The notes: a model not told the origin generated them from the letters alone. A DNA stretch of 64,000 nt from NORP259 sp041398705 (GCA_041398705.1 JAWKUI010000006.1:62001-126000), one strand, 5' to 3'. Shown: positions 51,315-60,113, counted from the first letter of the stretch. Numbers and translations: made by a program.

Positions 51315-54300
51315 TCAGTGCTTCAAGATGTCTCTACCATCCTCCCACCAGGCAATTGGAGGTCGAGACAACCCATTCAATAGGACTGCGTCGGCCACTC
51401 TTAACTCAGCGCGCACTTTGGTAGCTAAAGCTAAAAGCTGTGCGTCTCCGCTCCCATCGACCGGGGCCAAGGCCTCTTCAACCTTGTACATCATCCGCAT
51501 CCGCTCGGCGGAGCTTTCGCTCTTTAGGCCGGCATATGCAAGGGTCTGAGCCCTCACCAGAGATATATCAGGGGTCGCAAAGAGTGCGCGCTCGCGCTGC
51601 AGCTCTTCAATCCTCTCTGCCAACCGCTCTCCTTCCGCAGTGCTGCTGCATTTGGCGGCAGCGGCCATAAGGACTTGGGTCTGGCAAAGCGCAATTTCAG
51701 GATTCTGAAACACCTCTCTCTCGCGCCGCAGTTCACCTATCTTGTCCGCCAGCCGCTCACGCTCGAAGAGGCTCTCGAGCTTAAACGTCACATTCTTCAA
51801 GGCTGTAACCTGACGGAGCGCAATTCCGGGAGTTTGGAATTCGTCTCGCTCTCGGCGGAGTACTCCAATCTTAGCTGCCAGCCGCTCACCCTCTCCGGCG
51901 GTATCGGCGTTTTCTGCGGCATTCAAGAGTGAGGTGGCTTGCAGAAGAGCAATCTCAGGAGTCTGGAACGCTTGAAGTTCGAGACGCAATTCTTCAATCC
52001 TCCCAGCCAGTTGCTCACACTCCGCAGCGGTCTGTGCCCCCACCGTAGCATTTGTAATGGACATTGCCTGCGCGAGCGCAATCTCAAGAATCTGGAAGGC
52101 GTCCCGCTCCCGACGCAGCCCGCCAATCATCTCCGCCAGTCGCATTCGATCTACCGCAAACTCGCATTTCGCCGTGGCATTCGTCAATGCCTGGGCCTGC
52201 ATGACCGCGATTTCAGCAACTTGAAACGTCTCCCGCTCACAGCGCAGTTCTCCAATTTTCTCGGCCAACCGCTCTAGTTCCGCGGCAGAACTACACTTCC
52301 CCATGGCATTGGAGATGGCGTCTGCCTGCTGAAGCGCTATCTCAACGATTTGAAACGCGTCTCGTTCGTGGCGCAACTCTCCGATTCTATCCGCTAACCG
52401 CTCAATCTCCTCGGCGCCCGCGCAATACGCCGTAGCATTTACGAAGGCCTTGGCCTGCTCAAGCGCGATCTCGGGGATCTGAAAAGACTCCCTCTCGTGG
52501 CGCAACTGCGCGATCCTTTCAGCAATACGCTCCCCCTCGCCTGCGCATACATTCTCCACTGAGACGTTCATCAGTGCGAGTGCATTTACAAGCGCAATCT
52601 CGGGTGTCTGGAACTCCTCCCGTTCACCTCGAAGTTCCCCGATCTTGTCCGCCAACCGCTCTCGCTCCACAGCACTTTCGCTTACCCCGGTTGCATTAGT
52701 GAGGGCCTTGGCCTGTTCAAGCGCGATCTCGGGAATCTGAAACTCCTCCCGCTCTCCACGCAATTTCCCGATCTTCTCCGCCAGCCACTCACTCTCCGCA
52801 GCGCTTTCGCTTTTTTCCGTGACCGTCATGAGGGCCATGGCCGCAAGGAGAGCGATATGTGGATCACCGAGTTGTGCGCCAATTTCAGCAACATGTTCTG
52901 CCAAGGATTTGGCCCTTTGGAAATCGGGCTCGATCGAGATTTGACGCAGGATCCCGAGAACCTGCGCGCGGACTTCATCCGGAGTGCCCGTGGTTGCGAC
53001 CGCCGACCGCCGACCGATCGCATCCTCCAAGCGACCAAGAACCTCTGGTTTATCTTGAAAACCGCGCCGGGCCAGGGAGGCGAGGTCGGAGAGAGCCTCA
53101 GGAAACAAGTCTTCATGGTCTTCCATGAAGGCTTCGACTGGGTCGCGGCGATCGAGCGAATCGGGGCGAAAGGGGTCAGCACCCCTTTGAGCCGGCACCA
53201 TTGCCAGGTAAAGCAGGATTGCACGAAACCAGTCGGGGGCCAGTGCAATCTCATTCCTTTCTCTTGTGACAATTCCGTTCTCAATGAGGAATTCCAGTAT
53301 CCCGGTGGTTGTTTTAAGTTTCTCAACCAAAACATCGATCGGAGCCTGACCAAGAAGTGCCAACCTTCTAAGAGCACTCCAGAGAGTTTCGGAGGCTTGC
53401 AGATTTGCTCGGTTGAGCTCTTGCCTGAGCTGTTCCAGCATTTTGACATAGCGAGCAATCAGGATGTCTAGTCCGGAACGCAAGCTATCCACTCGATACT
53501 CTTGCAATTGCAGGAGCAAGCCCGAGTACACCATGAGGGGATTACCGCCAGCATTTTCGATCAGCTCGAGAGCACGGGTCCGATCGCCCAATAGGTTTGC
53601 GACATGGGTGATGAAGGCGGGGTGATCGCCGAGGGGAGCTAGGTTCTCCCGTTGCAGTTCCAGATCCCCCCCGGAGCTACCGCAGATAGCCCTCTCGTGG
53701 CTGGGCCAGGAGAAAATCACGACACGGACCTGAGCAGCCAGACTAGGGTCCTTGGGGAGGTTTCGGATTTTTTCGGCTACGTTGGGATCGAGTCCGCGAG
53801 CGGACGTATCCCAGATCAGGAGCAACTTGGGTTGGGGCCCCCCGCCGGACGCGGCGAGTTCCTGTAAGCCAACCGGAGTTGTCTCCTTCGGGTCTGTAGT
53901 GAACGCGACCAGCCATCCAAGTTTCTCGGCAATTCGACCAAACTCTAGGGCTAGCCTGGTCTTTCCCGATCCCGGCTGTGCGCCCCAGTACTGCACGCTG
54001 GCCCCCCCCTCGAGGAAAGACAGAAAGGTGGACACCTCTTGTTCACGCCCAACAAATGTACTGCGCACAACAGCCCCAATACCTTCGAGCACAAAAAGAT
54101 CCCCCACGTATTGGGGGGACTCTGCCCGCGTCCAGAAACTCTGGTCGAATTGGGCCCTGGAGTAGAGTCCATTGCTAGCCAAACTGTGAACCGCCGCAAC
54201 GCACCGCTCTACCTGATCGCACTGCTCCTTGAGTCGGTTCTCGATTTCTCGCAATCGCTGGCTAAGTTCGGAATTCCCAGCAAGGAGTAGGCTCTTCAGG

Positions 54301-55145
54301 CTATCCGAAAACAACCCAAAGCGGTCTTCGATCCCGTGAAGAATGCCGCGATGCACCCCTTCGATCTTCTTGGATAGAGTCTCAAAATTCGCATCCGCAT
54401 GATCCCGGATTGACTCATGCATCTCCTCCAAATCCTGCTGACGCTGCGCCAGCACATGAGCCTCAAACGCAGAATAGCCGCGACCGGCTAGCGGCGTGTT
54501 TCCGAGGCGATCACTGGCAAGCAATCGCCGCACCTGGGAGGGAACTCCATTGACCATGTGCTCGGCTGATTTCCGAAGCGTGGATGTGCGATTACCAAGT
54601 CCAGCAGCTTCGAAAGTGGGCTTGAGAAGACTCTCCCAAACGGCACTCCACTCCTGCTCCTCCTTGCCTGAAAACTCCGGAATCGTGACATAGAGCAAAC
54701 TGTTGGGGGCCAGACCGCTTCCCGCGAAACGATCGCCCTCTTCTTTCAAAGCGCCGGATACAAAGCCGGGAAGATGTCGCAACACCTTTCGCAGAGCATC
54801 TGTACTGTCCCCCGGGCGGCCCGAGTCCACTAACTCCCTCAAGGCCTCAAGCGCCGCAAGCTCGACCAACTCCGCCAAAACCTCGTGTTCCAAGAGAGCT
54901 CGGGTGCGCTCCGATTTGCGATTGTTCCACTCGCTAAGCTTGTCGGCCCCCCACTCGACACCAAAGCCACCAAGAAGATTGAGAACACCCTCCCCGAACT
55001 TCTGAACCATTCCGTCTTTCCACGTATCCGGAATAAGGCCGGTCGCAATGGGTGCCAAGACATTGCAGCCGACCATCAGCCCCAACCCGAGCACCGAAAG
55101 TGCGGACAGGGCATTGTTTCCGAATTGGGGTGAAGCAGAAGACAT
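51315..55145 (-). CDS. Large P-loop (STAND-like) ATPase with nine 43-residue C-terminal repeats
   Basis: A 1276-residue protein of no named family that I recognise. The N-terminus has hydrophobic segments (ALSVLGLGLMVGCNVLAPIA, then VLNLLGGFGVEWG), then a helical region to about 350 including a coiled-coil-like stretch. A P-loop ATPase follows: FVGREQEVSTFL, Walker A GAQPGSGKT (388-396), Walker B KLLLIWD (D446), then helical sequence typical of STAND ATPases. Residues 801-1187 are nine units of exactly 43 residues with consensus EFQTPEIAL..A.AL.NAT..., ending ERLADKIGELRRERE, flanked by two partial units. The base composition is visibly lower in GC than neighbours, suggesting transfer. This layout of effector-like N-terminus, STAND ATPase and repeat sensor matches known anti-phage proteins, but the role here is inference. 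Confidence 0.82.
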   Translation of the reverse strand: MSSASPQFGNNALSALSVLGLGLMVGCNVLAPIATGLIPDTWKDGMVQKFGEGVLNLLGGFGVEWGADKLSEWNNRKSERTRALLEHEVLAELVELAALEALRELVDSGRPGDSTDALRKVLRHLPGFVSGALKEEGDRFAGSGLAPNSLLYVTIPEFSGKEEQEWSAVWESLLKPTFEAAGLGNRTSTLRKSAEHMVNGVPSQVRRLLASDRLGNTPLAGRGYSAFEAHVLAQRQQDLEEMHESIRDHADANFETLSKKIEGVHRGILHGIEDRFGLFSDSLKSLLLAGNSELSQRLREIENRLKEQCDQVERCVAAVHSLASNGLYSRAQFDQSFWTRAESPQYVGDLFVLEGIGAVVRSTFVGREQEVSTFLSFLEGGASVQYWGAQPGSGKTRLALEFGRIAEKLGWLVAFTTDPKETTPVGLQELAASGGGPQPKLLLIWDTSARGLDPNVAEKIRNLPKDPSLAAQVRVVIFSWPSHERAICGSSGGDLELQRENLAPLGDHPAFITHVANLLGDRTRALELIENAGGNPLMVYSGLLLQLQEYRVDSLRSGLDILIARYVKMLEQLRQELNRANLQASETLWSALRRLALLGQAPIDVLVEKLKTTTGILEFLIENGIVTRERNEIALAPDWFRAILLYLAMVPAQRGADPFRPDSLDRRDPVEAFMEDHEDLFPEALSDLASLARRGFQDKPEVLGRLEDAIGRRSAVATTGTPDEVRAQVLGILRQISIEPDFQRAKSLAEHVAEIGAQLGDPHIALLAAMALMTVTEKSESAAESEWLAEKIGKLRGEREEFQIPEIALEQAKALTNATGVSESAVERERLADKIGELRGEREEFQTPEIALVNALALMNVSVENVCAGEGERIAERIAQLRHERESFQIPEIALEQAKAFVNATAYCAGAEEIERLADRIGELRHERDAFQIVEIALQQADAISNAMGKCSSAAELERLAEKIGELRCERETFQVAEIAVMQAQALTNATAKCEFAVDRMRLAEMIGGLRRERDAFQILEIALAQAMSITNATVGAQTAAECEQLAGRIEELRLELQAFQTPEIALLQATSLLNAAENADTAGEGERLAAKIGVLRRERDEFQTPGIALRQVTALKNVTFKLESLFERERLADKIGELRREREVFQNPEIALCQTQVLMAAAAKCSSTAEGERLAERIEELQRERALFATPDISLVRAQTLAYAGLKSESSAERMRMMYKVEEALAPVDGSGDAQLLALATKVRAELRVADAVLLNGLSRPPIAWWEDGRDILKH
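51585..52745 (-). repeat. Nine tandem 129-bp coding repeats in the ATPase gene
   Basis: Nine consecutive units of exactly 129 bp encode the 43-residue repeats of the ATPase. Each unit reads, on the protein level, aromatic-Gln-x-x-Glu-Ile-Ala-Leu, a helix with Ala/Asn, then ERLAxKIGELRxERE. Units have diverged in DNA sequence, so they are old, but no indel has broken the period. A partial unit precedes (to about 52868) and another follows (from 51584). Confidence 0.92.
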
Positions 55146-55361
55146 ATCGGCAGGAGGCAAATCGAGCTCAGGCCTACCCCCTCATCCTACCCCCCCCCTT
55201 ACTCCCGGCAAGCTTGGCTGGCACTCCCAACAAGCCTGGCCACTTTTGCACTCCCCGAGCTCTCCCCAAGCCCAAATGCTTCCTACAGACGTGCACCCCA
55301 CCACCACCCAATTCACACCACCCAACCCAAAAGCCAGACAAGGCACCTTCCCCTTGCCCCA
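55146..55361. other. Gene-free C-rich stretch upstream of the ATPase gene
   Basis: A strongly C-rich plus strand with runs such as CTACCCCCCCC. No gene is credible; open frames on both strands are compositional. It should hold the promoter of the minus-strand ATPase gene, but no clear boxes were found. Confidence 0.45.
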
Positions 55362-55396
55362 CTCGGCGAAGTCGTGGCGCCAGCCACGCTGAGCCG
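55362..55396. repeat. REP-like palindrome, copy A
   Basis: A palindrome with central stem CGTGGC/GCCACG (55373-55388, loop GCCA) and imperfect outer pairing between CGGCGAAG and CTGAGCCG. It closely resembles the centre of the larger inverted repeat 150 bp to the right (same CGGCGA, GTCGTGGCG, CACG and GAGCCG blocks). This indicates a family of palindromic elements. Confidence 0.7.
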
Positions 55397-55461
55397 CCCC
55401 CAAACTCCCCCCAAAGACCCAAGGCACCAAGTTCGCCCCTCTCCACCCCTGCGGCCTCAGC

Positions 55462-55607
55462 GGATAGGGCGTGAGCGTGTTCCAGGGCCCGTCCAGTGCA
55501 CGTTCGGGTTCTGACTTCGGCGAGTCGTGGCGTAAGTCACGTCGAGCCGAACGTCAGAACCCGAACGTGCGCTGGGCGGAGCACTGGGACGCGCTCACGC
55601 CCTATCC
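55462..55607. repeat. Long inverted repeat abutting the mreB stop, containing palindrome copy B
   Basis: Arms of 54-55 bp (55462-55515 and 55553-55607) pair with few mismatches: the outer 16 bp (GGATAGGGCGTGAGCG) and inner 19 bp (CACGTTCGGGTTCTGAC region) are identical. The 37-base centre (55516-55552) is itself a palindrome, TTCGGC...GCCGAA, matching copy A. The right arm overlaps the first base of the mreB stop codon. It could fold into a hairpin of about 145 nt at the 3' end of mreB mRNA, or be a mobile palindromic element. Confidence 0.85.
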
Positions 55608-56671
55608 TACTCGTCGTCTTCGGTGGCGAGGACGCGGGAGAAAACGTCGAGCTTGTCGAGGAAGATGCCCGTGCCCCGGGCAACGGCGGTCAGGGGGTCT
55701 GCCGCCATGGTGGCCGGCACGCCGATGTATTCGGAGATAGCCTCACCGAGTCCGTGCAACAGCGCCCCGCCGCCCACGAGCGTGATGCCCGAGTCGTACA
55801 GGTCGGCCGAGATTTCCGGCGGCGCCTCCTCGAGAATGCCCCGAATCGCCTCGCAGATGAGCCGCACAGGATGCGACAGGGCCTCGCGGATCTCGATCGA
55901 CGTCACGGTGGTCCGGCGCGGCATGCCTTGGATCGAATCGCGGCCCTTTACCTCCATCGACAGCTCCTGCTGCATGGGGTAGGCGCTACCGATGGTCAGT
56001 TTGATCTTTTCCGCGGTCTGCTCGCCGATCAACAGGTTGTGATGCCGCCTCAGGTGCGCCACGATTGCCTCATCCATCTCATCGCCCGCGATGCGCAGCG
56101 AGGTGGAGACGACGGCGCCGGCGAGGGACAACACGGCGATTTCGGTCGTACCGCCGCCCACGTCCACCACGAGCGAACCACGGGCTTCGGTGACGGGCAT
56201 GTCGCAGCCGATGCCGGCCGCCATGGGTTCGTCGATCAGGTACACGCGGCGGGCGCCGGCGCGTTCGGCGGAGTGGATCACGGCGCGGCGCTCGACGGCG
56301 GTGATGCCGACGGGCACGGCGATCACGACCTGCGGTTTGATCCAGGTGCGGCCTTCATGCACTTTGGTGATGAAGTAGCGCAGCATCTTCTCGGTCACGT
56401 CGAAGTCCGCGATGACGCCGTGCTTGAGGGGCCGGATGGCTTCGATGCCGCCGGGGGTCTTGCCGAGCATGGCTTTGGCGGTGTTGCCGACGGCCATGCC
56501 ATCGAGCAGCACCTCGTTGGTGCCCTTCTTGACCGCCACCACGCTGGGTTCGTTCAAGATGATGCCTCGCCCACGGGCGCAGACCAGGGTGTTGGCGGTA
56601 CCCAGGTCGATCCCCATGTCGACGGAGAAGTGCCCAAAGGCCCATTCCATCGGCTTGAAAACGTTCAACAT
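55607..56671 (-). CDS. mreB: Rod shape-determining protein MreB
   Basis: A 354-residue bacterial actin that positions the elongasome. Actin-fold ATP motifs are visible: phosphate 1 GIDLGTANTLV, phosphate 2 VVDVGGGTTEIAV, adenosine loop SGITLVGGGALLHG, and LIDEPMAAGIG. N-terminal FKPMEWAFGHFSVDMG includes a possible membrane-binding helix. GGAG lies 5 bases before the ATG at 56671, which sets the start. It follows lnt and two small envelope genes on the same strand, and is separated from mreC by 7.3 kb of unrelated DNA. Confidence 0.97.
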   Translation of the reverse strand: MLNVFKPMEWAFGHFSVDMGIDLGTANTLVCARGRGIILNEPSVVAVKKGTNEVLLDGMAVGNTAKAMLGKTPGGIEAIRPLKHGVIADFDVTEKMLRYFITKVHEGRTWIKPQVVIAVPVGITAVERRAVIHSAERAGARRVYLIDEPMAAGIGCDMPVTEARGSLVVDVGGGTTEIAVLSLAGAVVSTSLRIAGDEMDEAIVAHLRRHHNLLIGEQTAEKIKLTIGSAYPMQQELSMEVKGRDSIQGMPRRTTVTSIEIREALSHPVRLICEAIRGILEEAPPEISADLYDSGITLVGGGALLHGLGEAISEYIGVPATMAADPLTAVARGTGIFLDKLDVFSRVLATEDDE

Positions 56672-56915
56672 CGAGGCTCCATTCGGCAGTGCATGGGAGC
56701 CGAGATCCGGGCTCCGCGGTTCCCACACCGCCGACTCCCCGGACTCCTCACTCCCTTGATGGCCAGTCTAGGGGCCGCCAGAAGGCCGATTCAAGCAAGC
56801 AAGGGTTGTGCCTGGAAACAGTCCTGTTTTCGCAACCGGCGGCGCTTTCGGGGCGGTGAAGGCACCTCCCTAAGGGCCCCGGCGCGCACGCAAACCATCC
56901 GCGGGAATGCCCCCG
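56672..56915. other. Spacer upstream of mreB
   Basis: About 244 bp with no gene. It should contain the mreB promoter, since a strong terminator directly precedes it in the direction of transcription. No confident -35/-10 pair was found. Confidence 0.4.
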
Positions 56916-56955
56916 GAAAAATGCGCGAGGCGCGCCCCAGGGGACGCGCCTCGCG
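56916..56955 (-). terminator. Intrinsic terminator before mreB
   Basis: A perfect 11-bp GC stem (CGCGAGGCGCG at 56924-56934, CGCGCCTCGCG at 56945-56955), 10-base loop, followed on the minus strand by CATTTTTCC. It lies 25 bp after the small membrane protein gene, so mreB is probably transcribed from its own promoter. Confidence 0.8.
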
Positions 56956-56980
56956 TGATTTCGTTCCGGTCCGGATCGGA

Positions 56981-57217
56981 TCAGTTCTTGAAGAACAGAC
57001 CTTGACCGTAGGACCCACGCATGTGGTCGAGGAACAGGAAGGCGACGATCAGCACGATGAAGGTAAAGTACACCAGCGCATCTTCGAGGCCGAGGCCCTT
57101 CTCTTCTTCGACAACGTCCACCGCCGCGCGCGGGGCGCGGGAGCTCTTGGCCGAGCTGTCCCCAGCCGCCGGACGGCGGGCGGGGGCGGAAGCGGCTTTC
57201 TTACGGGCTTTTGCCAT
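56981..57217 (-). CDS. Small single-pass membrane protein
   Basis: A 78-residue protein: basic, Ala/Pro-rich N-terminal 30 residues, an acidic patch (DVVEEEKGLGLED), one membrane helix (ALVYFTFIVLIVAFLFLDH) and a short C-terminus ending LFFKN. GGAGGT stands 7 bases before the ATG. It follows the coiled-coil protein gene by 18 bp and precedes mreB behind a terminator, so it forms a two-gene unit with the coiled-coil protein. I do not recognise a family; a role in envelope organisation is only suggested by its neighbours. Confidence 0.82.
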   Translation of the reverse strand: MAKARKKAASAPARRPAAGDSSAKSSRAPRAAVDVVEEEKGLGLEDALVYFTFIVLIVAFLFLDHMRGSYGQGLFFKN

Positions 57218-57235
57218 GGGAAGTACCTCCGTTGC

Positions 57236-58096
57236 CTACAGGCGGGTCGAGGCGTTGTCGCCTTGGGCGACGGTGCGGTTCTGGTAGGTGCTTTCGATCA
57301 CCGCGAAGCACATGTTGTCTTCCACGGTCTGAACCTTGGCAACGCCTTTGAAGTCCTTGCCGTGGTAGAGGTTGAAGGTGAAGCCCACGCGCACCCCGTC
57401 GGCCTTGCCGCGGTTGATGCCCACCAGGCCCGGCTGCACGTCATAGCTGACCGCAACCACCGCGCCGTCGATTTGCGGCTGGGAAAGCTGCTCGATCGTA
57501 TCAGAGCCACCCACGGCCACGCGCAGAACATCGAGGTCGGTGTTCAGCTTGGCGATCTCCTTCTCCTGGCTGGTGGTCAGTTCCTCCAGCTCAGCGATAC
57601 GGCGGTTCGCGTTGTCGCGGGCCTCTTCGGCATCACGCTGGGCGTCGCCGGCGTCCTTGGATGCCTCTTCGGCCTGACGGCGAGCGTCTTTGGCATCGGC
57701 GAGTTGCGCCATCGCGTCTTCGTACTTGCGCTGGGCCTCGTCGCGGCTGTTCTCGATGGCGCTGACGTTTTGCTGCAGGGCGGTCAGGGACGCGCGCAGT
57801 TCCGACTCATCGGCGTTGGTCTTGTCCAGGGTGGCCTGGGTGGACTCAAGCAGGGCCTTGGTGGTGTCGCGCTCGCTGCGGATGCGGTTTTGCGATTCCA
57901 CCACTTCGGCGGTGCGGGACTTGAAGGTGGTGAGCTCCTCGTTCAGCGAGGCGACCTCTGCGGTCTTTTCCTTGGTGTAGGTCTCCAGCTGATCTTTGTA
58001 GTTCTGCTGGTCACCGAGGTATTGGGAAGCCCACCCCAAGACCAAGGCACCAAGAAGGAGGTTCAGGACGATGAAGATCCGTGCGATCGAACTCAT
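57236..58096 (-). CDS. Membrane-anchored coiled-coil protein of unknown function
   Basis: A 286-residue protein: N-terminal membrane segment (IFIVLNLLLGALVLGWASQ), a long coiled coil (about 35-200, Glu/Lys/Ala-rich with heptads), and a C-terminal beta-type domain of about 80 residues (QIDGAVVAVSYDVQPGLVGINRG, VRVGFTFNLYHGKDFKGVAKV). The layout recalls MreC (anchor, coil, beta domain) but the sequence is not MreC. It lies between lnt and the small membrane protein gene. The context, near mreB, suggests an envelope or shape function. Confidence 0.82.
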   Translation of the reverse strand: MSSIARIFIVLNLLLGALVLGWASQYLGDQQNYKDQLETYTKEKTAEVASLNEELTTFKSRTAEVVESQNRIRSERDTTKALLESTQATLDKTNADESELRASLTALQQNVSAIENSRDEAQRKYEDAMAQLADAKDARRQAEEASKDAGDAQRDAEEARDNANRRIAELEELTTSQEKEIAKLNTDLDVLRVAVGGSDTIEQLSQPQIDGAVVAVSYDVQPGLVGINRGKADGVRVGFTFNLYHGKDFKGVAKVQTVEDNMCFAVIESTYQNRTVAQGDNASTRL

Positions 58097-58346
58097 GTTG
58101 GATCCGAGAGGTGGGGGGATAGGGTTTTGGGGAGTCCTGTGCCCGGCCTGGGGGCCTGGGCGCGGGGCGTTCTGTGGTTGTCGGGCCCCATCCTGGGACC
58201 TGCTTCACGAAACGGAAACACGGGCCAGCGGGAAGGGGTCCCGTTGGGCGGGCGAGTATAGGTGGGTCATTGGCGGGGGGTCAAGCGTCCTCCAAAGGAC
58301 TCCCCCACGGCCGACTTCCGCCCCCTAGCTGCCCTGGCACAAGCGG

Positions 58347-60113
58347 TTACCGTCTGCGGGCCAGGAATCCGGCCAAGGCCAGGACCAGCCAAAAGCCCCA
58401 GGTTTGGGCGGATCGGGTGCGCACGAAGGGGGTCCGGGGCCGCTCGCCGCCCTCCACCACCACAGGAACAGGCACCTCGGCCAGCAGGGTCCCGCGCACC
58501 ATCTTGTGCTCGCCCTCCACCTCCAGAAGGTCCAGCAGGGTTCCATCGGGCCCCACCAGGCAAGTGGCCCCGGAGTTGGTGACCCGCAGGACCGAGCGCC
58601 CCACCGAGATCGCCGCCAGCCGGGAGAAGGCGATCATGTGGTCCATCAGCACGCTGCGCTCGTACCAGGCCTCGTTGCTGGCGACCATATGGAAGTCGAC
58701 CCCGGCCCCGCCCTGGACCCCCAGGAAGGGGTCGTCGAAGGCGTTGTCGTAGCAGATCAGCACCCCGGCCCGCCAATCCCGGCCATCCCGGCCGGTGAAT
58801 TCGAGGGCGCCCGGGCCCCCGAGGGTCACGAAGTCGGGGATGTAGCCCCCCACTCGGCGGATGATGTCCAAGAGAAAGGGAAGGTAGGCCGCGGGATAAG
58901 GGTTCTCCGCGGCGGGCACCAGGTGCACCTTGCTGGCCAGGGGGCCGGGCTGGCCCGCTCCGTCCCAGATGCGGGCCCCGTTCACCCGCCAGAGGTGACC
59001 GTCGCGCACCACCAGACCTTCGACCCCAGCAAAAACCGGGGTTCCGGCGGGCAGGGGCGGGCGCTCGGAATGCAGCCAGGCGTGGGGATACTTCTGGCCG
59101 AGTGGGATCGGAGGCCGCTCCGCGCCTTGCAGCCATCCCAATATCTGGTTCAGCCAAAGGGATTGGTCTTGGAGGTCCTCCGCCTGCCAAGGCCGGCCAG
59201 CGAAGTCCGGGGCATTGGTGCCCTGCGCCAGGGCTTGCGCCACATCCGGGTCGGCCGACACGGCGGGCAACATCGTCTCTCCGAGTGCGACCAAGTCCGG
59301 CGGGCTTTCTCCACGTTGCTGCAGGGCACCGGTGCCTTCGAATGCCAGTTCGATCGGATCGACCACCCGGGTAAGCATCGGGTCGCTCGACGACTGCTTC
59401 AGGCTCTGCTCCAACCCCGCCGTCAGCACCAGCACCCGTGGCCCCGCCGTCGTCGCCGGCGGCGCCGTGGCGGCCCCAGCGGCCCAGACGAGAGCCGGCG
59501 CCCCGAGCCCCACCATCCAGCTCAAAGCCCAAGAACGGCCACGAATCCCGCCATTCAGCCGATCCACGACCCAGCCCGCAAACGCCGCCATGCCGAACGA
59601 CAGGCCCCAGACGCCGAACACGCGCGCCCCGGCCGCGTACCACGGCTCGGCGTGCACGAGCGAACCGACCCGCCACCAACCGAAGCTGAACGGCGCTTCC
59701 AAAGTGAAGCGCACGGACTCCGCCGCCAGCCACGCCAGCGGCACCGCCAGGGCCAGGGGCCAGCGCCGAACCAAGAACCGCAGCAGCACCCCGCCCGCCA
59801 CCATATACAAGGCCGGCACCATGCCCATCGGGTACACCGCCCAGGGCAACAGATACCGCATCCAGAAGGCGTACCCACACAGGCCGAAGCTGGCCCCGAT
59901 CCACTCGATCGTCTTCGCCCGTTTCCCGGGCCGCGAGGCCGCCCAGGCCCAGGGGATCAACGCAAACCACGCGAGCCAACCCTGCCCGTCGCGGCCGAAC
60001 AGGCCCGGCTGGGCGAGCAGCAGAAGGCCCCAGGCGGCGAGCACCGCGAGCAGGCGGGCCAGGGGGCGCAATTCGGCGCCGGAGTACGGCGCGGCCGGGT
60101 GCGGATCGTGCAT
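58347..60113 (-). CDS. lnt: Apolipoprotein N-acyltransferase
   Basis: A 588-residue membrane enzyme adding the third acyl chain to lipoproteins. About six N-terminal membrane helices are followed by a nitrilase-like periplasmic domain with the Glu-Lys-Cys triad visible as VALGETMLP, ASKVHLVPAAENPYP and VLICYDNAFDD, then a final helix (TWGFWLVLALAGFLARR). FWMRYLLPWAVYPMG and APFSFGWWRVGSL match the family's membrane loops. The start is uncertain: ATG at 60113 is preferred, and an in-frame ATG at 60149 exists. The many predicted lipoproteins in the window are its likely substrates. Confidence 0.92.
   Translation of the reverse strand: MHDPHPAAPYSGAELRPLARLLAVLAAWGLLLLAQPGLFGRDGQGWLAWFALIPWAWAASRPGKRAKTIEWIGASFGLCGYAFWMRYLLPWAVYPMGMVPALYMVAGGVLLRFLVRRWPLALAVPLAWLAAESVRFTLEAPFSFGWWRVGSLVHAEPWYAAGARVFGVWGLSFGMAAFAGWVVDRLNGGIRGRSWALSWMVGLGAPALVWAAGAATAPPATTAGPRVLVLTAGLEQSLKQSSSDPMLTRVVDPIELAFEGTGALQQRGESPPDLVALGETMLPAVSADPDVAQALAQGTNAPDFAGRPWQAEDLQDQSLWLNQILGWLQGAERPPIPLGQKYPHAWLHSERPPLPAGTPVFAGVEGLVVRDGHLWRVNGARIWDGAGQPGPLASKVHLVPAAENPYPAAYLPFLLDIIRRVGGYIPDFVTLGGPGALEFTGRDGRDWRAGVLICYDNAFDDPFLGVQGGAGVDFHMVASNEAWYERSVLMDHMIAFSRLAAISVGRSVLRVTNSGATCLVGPDGTLLDLLEVEGEHKMVRGTLLAEVPVPVVVEGGERPRTPFVRTRSAQTWGFWLVLALAGFLARRR

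Noticed and set aside
51585..52745. 129-bp periodicity as a possible CRISPR-like or satellite array
   Set aside because: The period is coding (43 residues) and continuous in frame within the ATPase gene.
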